DNA of 20,783 nucleotides from Acephala macrosclerotiorum. Taxonomy: Eukaryota > Ascomycota > Leotiomycetes > Helotiales > Mollisiaceae. Of the stretch, positions 11,431 to 20,778 are shown piece after piece. The stretch spans positions 1 through 20,783 of the forward strand of contig MU119758.1 in NCBI GenBank assembly GCA_014904845.1, written 5' to 3'. Each line of letters begins with the position of its first letter. The stretch's first letter is position 1. Made by a program: the position numbers and the translations under genes. The notes below the pieces were generated by a model. That model was given only the letters and a program-made list of their open reading frames with translations. It had not been told where the DNA came from and made no database searches.

Positions 11431-14400
11431 AAAATATTAATTATTTTATTTTATTGAAAAAAAAAACGAAATCGAAAAATTTTCGAATATAAAAACGAAA
11501 AAAAAAAATTATATAAAAAAAGAATTATATAAAAAAATTATTTTAATTTAAAATTATTTAATATAAATATTAATACAATATATAAATTTAAATTTAAAAA
11601 AAAAAAATTTATCGATTTAATCGATAAAATTAAAAAAAACTTTTAAAAAACGAAAAAATTAATTCGAATAATTTAAAATATAAAAAATATTTTAAAAATA
11701 TATTAAAAAATATACGAAATATTTATTATTATAAATTATTTTAATATTGAAAAAATAATAATTTATTTTTAAACGATTAATATTTTTATTTATTAAAAAT
11801 TAATTATAAAAATTTAAAAAGAAATATTTAATAAAATAATATTTAATTAAATTTTTTTTTAAAATTTATAAAAATATTAATTCGTTTATTCGTATTAAAA
11901 TTATTTAATATATAATATAATAAAAAAAAAATTTATTATTTTAAAAATTTATTTTTAATTATAATAAAAATATTTTAAAAATAATTCGATTATAAAATAT
12001 TTAAAAAAAGTAATAATTTTTATTAAAAATTATTAATTAATTAATACGATTATAAAAATAAATTTTATTATTTTAAAAAATATTAATATATTTTTTTTTA
12101 TAAATAAATTTTTCGAAAAATTTATTAAATATTTTTATATTTTTTTAATAAATTTTTTTTTCAAATATAATTTTTTTTACAATTTTATTAAAATTTTTAT
12201 AAATAATAATATTATTTTAAAAAATAATTAATTTTATAATTTAATTTATTAAAATTATTATAATAATTTTAAAAAACGTATTTTTTACAATTATAATATT
12301 ATTTTTAAATAATATAAAAATTAAAAAACTTTATATAAATTATAATAACGAATTAATATTTTTTAAAAATTTATTAATTCGTTTTTAAATATATTTAAAA
12401 TTTAAATAAAATATTAAATCGAATCAAAAAAATTTAAATTATAATTTTATTAAAATAAAATAATTATTATTAATTTTATTTATAGTTTTAAAAAACGTTT
12501 TTTTAAAAATATAAAAATTATTAAAATTTTAAAATAAATTAAATATAATAATATTTTTAAAATTAAATTTTTATTAAAATTTATATTTATTATAAAATAT
12601 AAATTTAATATTTTAATATTATTATTAAATTATTATATCGATTAATTAAAAAAAACAAGTTTTTTAAATAAAATAAAAAATAAAAAATCGTTATAATATT
12701 TTTATAAAATAAATTAATAATAATTTTAATATTTTATAAAATTTATTATAATTTTATTAATAAATAAAAAATAATTATTTTAAATATTAATATTAATTAA
12801 TAAAAATATAAAAAAACATTTAATTAATATAATAATAAAAAATAAAAACGAATAATTCAATACAAATTAAATTTTTAAAATATTATTAAATGAAAATATA
12901 ATATAATAAAAAAAATTATTGAAAAATTTTAAAATATTTTCGTAAATTATAATTTTAATTATATAATATTAATATATTTATCGTTTAATTAAATCGAGTA
13001 ATAATAAAATTTTTTAATATTTTAATTATTTATTAATTCGTTTAAATATAATTATTCGATTTCGAAATTAAATATATTAAAAAAAAATATTTATATTATT
13101 ATAAATAAATTATTCAAAAAATCGCGAATAAAAAACAATAATTTAAAAAAAAAATCGATATATTTATTATAATTAAATTTAATTATATTAAAATAATTTT
13201 AATTTTATTTAAAAAACGTAAAATTAATTGAAAAATTAAAAATAAATCGTTTATAATTAAAAATAAATATATAAAACGAAAATATTTATTTAAATTATTA
13301 AATTAAATTTAAAGAAATTTTTTTAAATTTAATATTTTTAATTTTTAATTTTTAATATTAATTGTATTTTTTATATATATTATATTAATCGTTTTTTTAA
13401 AATTAATAAATTATTAAATAATAATAATAATAATAATATTTTTTTTAATAATAATTATTCGAATTATTTTTAAAATATTATTTAGTATTTAATAATTTTT
13501 AAAAATAAAATTTTATAAATTAATTTGAAATTTTTTTAATTATAATATTCGAAATAAAATATTATAAAAAAATATTATTAAATTTTATTTATTTCGATTT
13601 ATTTTAAACTATTTAAAATAAAATATAATAATTATAATTAAATTATATAATAAATTTAAATATATTAAAAAACAAATATTTATTATTATCGATTTAATTA
13701 AATAATTATTTAAACGATTAATTAAATAATTTTAATTATAATTTTTATTATTTTTAATAATAATTATTTTAATATTAATTTTTTAATTTTACGTTTATAT
13801 AGTTTAATTATATAAATAAATAAATACTTTTTAAAAAAAAAAAAAAATTATTAATATTAAATTAAAATTTTATAATTTTATAATTTATTTTCGAATATAT
13901 TAATATTAATTAATAATTGAATTCGTTTAATTATAAAATAATAAAATTATTTACAAAAAAATAATAATTAAATAAAATCGATCGAATAAAAAAATTTAAA
14001 TTATATATAATTTATTAATTTAATTAAACGTAAAATTTTTTTTTTATTTATATTAAATTTTTTTTTTAAATTTTTAAAAAATATTACGATTTTATATTTG
14101 TTTTATTTTTTTAATTTAAAATTAATTAATTTTTTATTTTACGTTTTATCGTATATTAATCACGAGTATTTTATTATAATTTATTAAATAATCTTAAAAT
14201 AATTTTTATAAGTTTAATATAAAAACTCGTCGAATAATTATATTTATTAAATATAATATAATTCGATAAAACGTTTTTCGAAAATATAATTATATTTTTT
14301 TAAAATACGATTTTAATTAAAATTATAAATTATAAATAAAAGATAAAATTTTTTTTTTAAAATAAACAAAAAAAATATTTAAAAAAAATAAATGAAAATA

Positions 14401-14780
14401 CGAAAAAAAAATTATAAAAAATTTTACGAATAAATGAAATATAAATATCGAAAAAACAATTTATTAAAATTTTAAAAATATTAATAAATATCGCAAATAA
14501 ATTTTTTTTTAAAATAATCGTATAAAAAATTATAAAAATAAATTTAATAAAAAATTTTAATTTATAAAAAAATATAATCGATTTAAAAATAAAATAAATT
14601 TACAAATTAATATTTTTTATTATTTTTATTAAAAAAATTAAAAAAATAATATAAATATTTTTAAATTTTTTTTTTAATTATTAAAATTTATTATAAAAAT
14701 TTTTATAAAATAAACGATATTATTTAAACGTATAATATTTTAAAAATAATATAATAAAATTATATATTTTTTTTTCAAAA
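11431..14780 (+). mobile_element. A-rich dead element block, probably plus-strand coded
   Basis: About 3.3 kb without readable coding content. A exceeds T over most of the block (35 A against 23 T in 12661-12720), with T-rich stretches near 13320-13380 and 14030-14160, so it may be composite. Residual C and G are almost all in acg and tcg. A (AAT)7 run lies at 13417-13437. An imperfect inverted pair, cgagtattttat near 14163 and ataaaaactcg near 14218, encloses roughly 60 bp. Transposon origin is inferred from composition and context only. Confidence 0.35.
13417..13437 (+). repeat. (AAT)7 microsatellite
   Basis: Seven perfect AAT units; unremarkable in this composition. Confidence 0.8.
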
Positions 14781-14945
14781 ATCTTTGTAAATAATTAGTT
14801 TCGAAAATAGTATTGATTACGTATTTTCTAGTACATAAAAAATTTTCGTTTACTATAAACTAATCAATAATTTTTTTATTTTTATTTTTATTTTATTAAT
14901 TGATAAATTGATTCACGAATTACGAATTACTTCGAATAAATTTAA
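14781..14945. other. Spared island with imperfect inverted repeat
   Basis: A stretch with clearly more non-CpG C and G than its surroundings: atctttgtaaat, gtattgattac, tctagtacat, actataaactaatcaat, gattcacgaattac. attagtttcgaaaat at 14794-14808 faces attttcg at 14842-14848 and aaactaat at 14857-14864 on the other strand, so the arms match as two blocks (8 and 7 bp) with an 8-nt insertion in the right arm. A CTAG lies at 14827-14830 near the centre; its minus strand reads actagaa, the motif also seen at 17687 and 17726. It may be a LTR end, a MITE remnant or unique spacer between two dead elements. No coding potential. Confidence 0.5.
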
Positions 14946-17620
14946 TTTATTAATTAAAACGAATTAATTTACAATTAAATTTTTTTATTTTGTATTTTAT
15001 TATTTTTTTATAATAATTTTAAAAATATAATAAAATATTAATAAATTTATTATTAAAAAACGAAAATTTAAAATGAAATTTATTGTTTTTATTATTATTA
15101 AAAACTAAAAAATTATTAGAAATTTTTAATTAATTAATATATAATTTTAATCGCAAAAATTAAATAATATTAATTTTAAAAAAAATTAATTATTTTTATA
15201 AAAATTTATAATAATAAATTTAAATATTATAAAAAAAAAAATTTATTAAATATATTTATACGAGTATTTAAAAATTTATAATCGAAAATAAATATTAAAT
15301 TAAAAAATTATTATAATACGTTTTCGATTATATTTATTAATAAAATTAATAAATTTTATTATTAAAAGTTTATTAAAAAAAAAAATTTCAATAAAATAAT
15401 TAAAATTATAAAATCGAATTTCGAGATCGAAAAACGTTAAAATTAAATATTTAATTAATAAAATATTATTATATTTATTATAATTCGAATAAAAAATTTA
15501 AATAAAATAATTATTAAATATTTTAAAATATTATATTAAAAATTGATTTAAAAATAATTTAATTTATATTCGAATATATAAATAAAAATTATTATACGAA
15601 ATAAATTTTATTATATTTATTAAAATATATTAAAATATTCGATATAATAATTAAATTAATTATAAAAAATCGATTATATATTAAAATAAAAAAAATATTT
15701 CGTTTATAAAAACTCGAATTATTAAAATATTTATTATACGCTAAAAAAAAAAAAAAAAATATACGACGATTTTAAAAAATTGAAATTTTTTAATATAAAT
15801 AAAATATTTTAATTTATAATTAAATTTAAAAAATTAAATTTTAATATCGTCGAAAAATACGAATAATTTATTATTAAATTTATTAAAGAAAAAAATTTAT
15901 TTGAAAACGATATTATATAAACGATTAATTATTTTATAATATTTTATAATACGATTAATAAATTTAAAATTATCGAATTATTTAATCGTTAATTAATTTA
16001 TTATATAATATTAAATATTATAATATAATTGAAATTATTTTTTATATTTATTAACATAAAATTATATTTAATGAATTATTACGTATTAAACGTTTTTATA
16101 AATATTATAATTAATATTATTATTATTTAACGATTTATTATTAATAAAAATTAATATTTAATTTTTTAACGAATTTAAAACGTTAAATTAAACGAATTTA
16201 AAATTAAAAAAATAATAATTAAATTTGAAATCAATAAAATTTTATTTTTTAAAATTATTACTATTAATATATTAATTAAACGTATTACGTTTTACGTAAT
16301 TTTAATAAATATATATTTTTTATTTTATTTTTAAAATATAAATAAATTATAAATTAAATTTAATAATTTTAATAATATATTTATTTAAAATAAATAATAT
16401 ATATTTATAATTAAAATATTTAAATATTTTTAAATTATTTAAAAATTTAATTTATAATAATTATAAAATTTTTACGATAAAAATCGATTTTATTATTATT
16501 ATTTAATTAAAATAAAATTTAAACGATTATATAAACGTTTTAAATATTTATTAATTGTTAAATTTATACGAATATTAAAACGTAAAAAATATTTTACGAA
16601 TTTTAAAAAAATTAAAAAAATAAAAAAATTTTATTAATAATATTAAATAAATAATATATTTTTTTAATCGTTTTAAATTTATATTACGCAATAATTATAA
16701 TATTTCAAATTATAAAAAATTTTATTAATATATTAATAAAAAAAATATAAAACGTTTTTTAAATGTATTAAATTAATATTTATTATTTATAATTTTAAAA
16801 CGAATTTTAATTTTCAAAAAATTTATAATTCGATTAATTTAAAAAACAAATATTAAATTTTATTAAAATATACATATAATATATTATTTTAAAAAAATTT
16901 CGATTTATGAAAAAAAATTTCTTTTTAAATAACGATTAAAATAATTAATAATATAATAAAATCGAATAATATTATTTTTATATTTTTTATTTTTAATATT
17001 TATTTTCAAATATTATAATAAAATACGTTTATAATATTAATTATTATTAAAATTAAAACGATAAAAAATATAATAATTATAATTTAAAAATATTATATTA
17101 TTTATTAAATTAATAACGTTTTATAAATACAAAATAAAAAAATATATTAATTATAATTATTAAATAAATTTAAAAAATTTTATAATATTATAATAAAATT
17201 ATTTTATTAAAATTTTAAATAATTCGAAAAATAATTAAAAAATTATTTATTAAAAAAAATTTATTAAAAAATTTAAATTTAAAATTAAATTTTTTTAAAA
17301 AAAATTTAAAAATAAAAAAAAATATATTTAATTTATTTCGTTCGATCGAAAAAATTTTATATATTTTAAAAAAAATTTTACGTTTATTTCGAATTATAAT
17401 AAAAAAAATTTTTATATTTTTAATTTCAACGAATATATTTATATAATAATTTATATAAATATAAAAAATTTTAAAATATATTTAATCGAAAAAAAATTAA
17501 AAATAAATAATTATTTATAAATTTTTATATAAAAAAAATTATTATTATTTTAAACGATTTATTTATAATTTTTCGTAAAAAAAAAATTAATAAATTAATT
17601 ACGAAAAAAGTTTTTAAATT
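14946..17620 (+). mobile_element. A-rich dead element block, probably plus-strand coded
   Basis: About 2.7 kb, A-rich on the plus strand, ending sharply at the island that begins at 17621. C and G are nearly confined to CpG, with slightly denser patches near 15415-15440, 15760-15860 and 17335-17390. All frames are closed by TAA. I looked for reverse transcriptase and integrase signatures on the plus strand and could not read any; RIP would turn the GAY codons of a YxDD box into AAY. It may belong with 11431-14780 as one plus-strand element of about 6.2 kb interrupted at 14781-14945, or be separate. Confidence 0.35.
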
Positions 17621-17644
17621 TGTGAGTATAATATTAGTATAATA

Positions 17645-17652
17645 ATCACGTG
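17645..17652 (+). promoter_or_regulatory. ATCACGTG E-box
   Basis: ATCACGTG on the plus strand; it also fits the RTCACRTG consensus of budding-yeast CDEI, bound by Cbf1. The same octamer occurs on the minus strand at 4537-4544. No CDEIII-like element follows at the yeast spacing, so this is not offered as a point centromere. Confidence 0.35.
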
Positions 17653-17667
17653 CAGTACTAGGCTGCA
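17651..17667. repeat. 5-bp GC-containing stem, 7-nt loop
   Basis: tgcag and ctgca pair across tactagg. Three of the five pairs are G-C, unusual in this window, but the stem is short. Confidence 0.4.
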
Positions 17668-17753
17668 TTGGGACTAGTTCTATTGCACTAGAATTGAGAT
17701 TATATTTTTCAATTTTTGTACAATTACTAGAAGAACGAATTATTTTATATACA

Positions 17754-18074
17754 TATTAAAAATTAAAAATTTTACGTACGTTTTTTGTTTTTTTTTATTC
17801 GAATAAATATTTTCTAATAAATTAATATTAATTAATAATTGTTTAATCAATTACAAAATAATAAAAATCAATTTAAAAAATATTAAATTACGAAAAAATA
17901 TTATAATTACTTTTGTAAAAATACGTTAAAAAAAATCAATATACTTTCGTATTATATTATAAAATACAAAAAATTTCTAAAAATTTAAAAAACGCGTAAA
18001 TTGAAATTTTTTTTATTTTTTATTTTTTTAAATTTACGTTTATTACGTAAAATAATATTGTTTACAAATATTTA
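17754..18074. other. Spacer holding one 33-bp unit
   Basis: No gene. The stretch keeps scattered non-CpG C (caat, cttt, tctaa), fewer than the island to its left. Apart from the 33-bp unit at 17887-17919 I see nothing definable, though aaaaacgcgtaaa near 17991 holds the rare palindrome acgcgt. Confidence 0.45.
17887..17919 (+). repeat. 33-bp repeat unit, isolated copy
   Basis: Single copy of the 33-bp family, 31 of 33 identical to the unit at 18108. Core: gaaaaaatatta then a T-rich half ending tttgtaaa. Confidence 0.65.
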
Positions 18075-18140
18075 ATTATAAGAAAATATTGTATTTATTT
18101 TTATAAAATTACGAAAAAATATTATATTTATTTTTGTAAA
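18075..18140 (+). repeat. 33-bp tandem repeat, pair A
   Basis: Two adjacent 33-bp units, 18075-18107 and 18108-18140, differing at five positions, all transitions. Each unit has an A-rich left half (aaaatatt) and a T-rich right half (tatttattttt). The pair is preceded by tttacaaatatttaatt, which resembles the lead-in to pair B. Confidence 0.75.
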
Positions 18141-18224
18141 TATTAAATTTATATTAAAAACAATAAAACTTTTTTTATTTTTTTAATAATAACGATTTTT
18201 TTATTAAATATTTTATTAATTAAA

Positions 18225-18398
18225 ACAAATATTTATCGAATATTTTACGATAATTCGATACAAAACAAATATTTATTAAATACTTTACGAAAATTCGATT
18301 TATAAAATATTTTTTGAGTATTTTACGAAAATTCAATTAATAAATTTTTTTTTTTTAAGTATTTTATAAAAACTCGATTTAATTAAATACTCGTATTT
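18225..18398 (+). repeat. ~40-bp tandem array, four units plus part of a fifth
   Basis: Units at 18225-18264 (40 bp), 18265-18304 (40), 18305-18342 (38) and 18343-18384 (42), then a partial unit from 18385. The shared core is gtattttacgaaaattcgat in its various states (core bases atc/gaatattttacgataattcg in unit 1, aagtattttataaaaactcg in unit 4). Units 1 and 2 share their first 12 bases exactly. Most differences in the cores are C/T or G/A. The array lies between the two 33-bp pairs. It could be subrepeats of an LTR or UTR, or a minisatellite; its function is unknown. Confidence 0.7.
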
Positions 18399-18432
18399 TA
18401 TTTACAATTGTATTTTATTTATAAAAAATTCA

Positions 18433-18498
18433 ATTATAAAAAAATATTATATTTATTTTTATAGAATTATAAAAAAATATTGTATTTATTTTTATAGT
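18433..18498 (+). repeat. 33-bp tandem repeat, pair B
   Basis: Units 18433-18465 and 18466-18498, differing at two positions. They are the same family as pair A, 358 bp further on, with a similar lead-in (tttataaaaaattcaatt). The array ends at tagtcgtcg. Confidence 0.75.
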
Positions 18499-18800
18499 CG
18501 TCGAATTTACAATTAATAACGATATTTTAATTCGATAATTTTATTTTATTTTTTATTATAATAAAAATTTTTTTTATAATTATAAATTAATCGATCGATA
18601 ATACGCGCAAATAATATTATTTAATAATTATATTTTATAAAACGTCGTTTCGAACTCGTAAAATTTTAATATTATTCGTAGAATTTTATATTACTCGAAA
18701 TAATTATTCGAAAAATTTTACGTTTTTAAGTAATTATTCGTAGAATCTCAATATTATTCGAAAATTTCAATAATTTCAAATATCGATTTTATTAATTTTA
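18499..18800. repeat. Irregular ATTATTCG subrepeats in CpG-dense DNA
   Basis: attattcg starts at 18671, 18703, 18733 and 18753 (spacings 32, 30, 20), each followed by gta or aaa and an aattt- or aatct-type tail; a related ttactcg is at 18691. The stretch from about 18590 holds unusually many CpGs (tcgatcgata, tacgcgcaa, aacgtcgtttcgaactcg). It looks like decayed, formerly CpG-rich repeat DNA. No gene. Confidence 0.5.
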
Positions 18801-19300
18801 TATAAACAAATAACGATTAAATCTCGAATTACAATTTTAAAATCGATTTTATAATTACACGTAAAAATATTTACTCGTTGAATTATTGTATATTTTATTT
18901 TTTTGATTTAACAAAGAAAATATTATTTGATTTTAACGCGTAATAATAAATATTTTTATTATTTATATTTTTATATTTTTATAATAATATTCGAATTATT
19001 ATAATTTGAAACGAAATAAAACGTATTATTATTAAAATTGAAAAATATAAAAAAATTTACAATTAATATTTAATTTTATTGAAAAATAATAATAATTACG
19101 ATTTAAATAATATTTAATAATTAAATAATAGCGAATAATTCAAAGTATAATACGAAAAAAAATTTGAATATTTTGTAAAATTTATATTATTAATAATAGA
19201 AATCGCAAAAAAACGAATTTAAATCGATATTATAAAAAAAATATTAAATTTAAAAAATAATATTAACGTTTTTCGAATTTTACAATTTCGAAATAAATTT
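18801..19300. other. Degraded DNA, moderate complexity
   Basis: No gene. The sequence keeps more CpG and scattered CA than the A-rich blocks. Two similar stretches, tttgatttaac at 18902-18912 and tttgattttaac at 18926-18937, sit 24 bp apart, and an acgcg follows at 18936-18940. No further structure seen. Confidence 0.4.
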
Positions 19301-20688
19301 AATTCGACGAAGAAAAAAGACTTTATAAAAAAGAAAATAAATAAATATATTATATATTATTTCGAATATTATCAAAAAAAAAAATATTAAAATTATATAT
19401 TATAAAAGTATTTTAAAAATGATTTTAAAAAATAAAATATTGAAATTTTTATTTTAAATTTAAAAAATTTAATTAAAAAATTGCGAAACTATTTTCGATT
19501 ATATGATTATTAAATATTTATCGATAAAAAATTGATTTTTATAAATTTATAAGAAATTGTAAATAAGAAAAAATATTATAAATAAATAAAAAAAGAAATT
19601 AAAAATTAAACGAAATATAAAAAACTATATTCGTAATAAAATTTTACAAAAAAAAAAAAAAATTATTAAAAAAATCGATCAAATTTCAATTTTAAAATAC
19701 AATATTTTCGATATTTCAAATATTTATTTTTAGATTTCAAAGTACGATATTTTAAATACGTATTTTCAAAGAATAATTTATTTAATTTATTTTATTTCAA
19801 AAAAAACAATATTAAAATTAATAATTGAAAAACGTTTTTATTAGTAAAAATAAAAACGATTATATTAATATTAAAAGTTTTAATAAAAATAATAATATTA
19901 TTAATAATTTTAAATTCAATTATATTAATTTTAAATTTTCAAACGATTTAATTTATTGAAAATAATTATCGATTTAATAAAATTATATAATGAAAATTTG
20001 AAATATAATAAAAAACTATATAATATTATTAATAGCAAATTACGAATCTTTTACGATTATTATCGAAAAATCGATTTAATAAAAAAGTATTACAATTAAA
20101 CATTTTTTATTATATTAAAAAATTAAATTAATTTTTTTTATTATAATAATATTACAAAAAAAAATTACGATTTTAATATTATAATCGATATAATAAAAAT
20201 TTATTTCGAGATTAAAAAAAATCGCTAATTGTATATATTCGAATAAAAATTTTTTTTTTTTAAAGAATTATTACGATTAATTAAAAAAAGTTTCATTTTA
20301 AATATTTATAAATTTTTTTCGATCGATTCGAAAAAATTTAACGAAAATTATTATTTGAATATCAAATAAAATATAGTTTTAAAAATCAAATTATTAGCGT
20401 TTATAAAAATATTAAAAAACGTAATTTGATTTTTTATAATTTTATTTTTATATACGAAAAAATTTATATACAATTGAGATTTACAATCGATATAAAAATA
20501 CGAACTCGAAAATTTAATATTTATAATATATAAATTTAATTTGATATTAATTACGATTACGATTATAATAATAATAATAAAAACAATATATGTATTTTTT
20601 AATTATATCGAAATTCGAACGATCGTATATATAAAAAAATTACTAGAAGTAATAAACGTAAAAAAAATAAAAAAAAATACAAATAACG
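19301..20688 (+). other. A-rich degraded DNA, no gene
   Basis: The stretch is A-rich on the plus strand for most of its length, with moderate residual C and G (gaagaaaaaagac near 19309, tcaaagtacg near 19737, aagaataatt near 19770). The 65-codon ATG frame at 20541-20738 runs into the terminal A tracts, giving a lysine-rich tail, and is not taken as a gene. The 12-mer aattactagaag at 20638-20649 repeats exactly at 17722-17733. The block may be the body of a plus-strand non-LTR element whose tail is the A-tract pair at 20689-20734, but no motif supports this. Confidence 0.35.
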
Positions 20689-20734
20689 AAAAAAAAAAAA
20701 AAAAATTTATTAAAAAAAAAAAAAAAAAAAAAAA
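20689..20734 (+). repeat. A17 and A23 tracts separated by 6 bases
   Basis: A17 at 20689-20705 and A23 at 20712-20734, separated by tttatt. Two A tracts at the right edge of an A-rich block suit the 3' tail of a LINE-like insertion coded on the plus strand. They could equally be flattened purine tracts. Confidence 0.7.
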
Positions 20735-20751
20735 TTAATTTTTGTATTATA

Positions 20752-20778
20752 TTTTAATATTGTATTTTTAATATTGTA
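20752..20778 (+). repeat. 13-bp direct repeat with 14-bp period
   Basis: ttttaatattgta at 20752-20764 and again at 20766-20778, just right of the A tracts. It may be a duplicated short target or simple slippage; the window ends five bases later. Confidence 0.65.

Larger units (their letters stand above)
17621..17753. other. Highest-complexity spared island
   Basis: The least AT-biased stretch in the window. It starts tgtgagtata, has an 11-bp tandem pair (17625-17635 and 17636-17646, 10 of 11 identical), then ATCACGTG at 17645-17652, a 5-bp stem tgcag/ctgca at 17651-17667, and tgggactagttc at 17669-17680. ACTAG occurs four times (17657, 17673, 17687, 17726). Most C and G here are outside CpG, so the island was not exposed to the process that stripped its surroundings, or arrived later. 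TGTGAG at the left and TATACA at 17748-17753 would suit the ends of a 133-bp solo LTR, but flanking bases show no duplication. No coding frame. Other readings: MITE remnant, protected factor-binding site, or short unique spacer. Confidence 0.55.

Noticed and set aside
15931..16560. Reverse transcriptase or integrase core in the A-rich block
   Set aside because: A run of CpG-containing stretches suggested decayed coding DNA, but no frame could be aligned to a YxDD or DDE pattern without assuming the ancestral bases.
17645..17753. Yeast-type point centromere (CDEI match ATCACGTG)
   Set aside because: The following ~80 bases are less AT-rich than the surroundings, and no CDEIII-like element with a CCG core follows. 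The octamer is also an ordinary E-box.
17621..17753. Intact solo LTR with TGTGAG...TATACA ends
   Set aside because: Bases just outside (aaatt on the left, tatta on the right) do not form a target-site duplication, and terminal TG/CA pairs are weak evidence alone. Kept only as one reading of the island.
20541..20738. 65-codon ATG frame
   Set aside because: It starts in AT microrepeats (isoleucine/threonine run) and ends in lysines encoded by the A17 and A23 tracts. Its length comes from the A runs, not from selection on coding.
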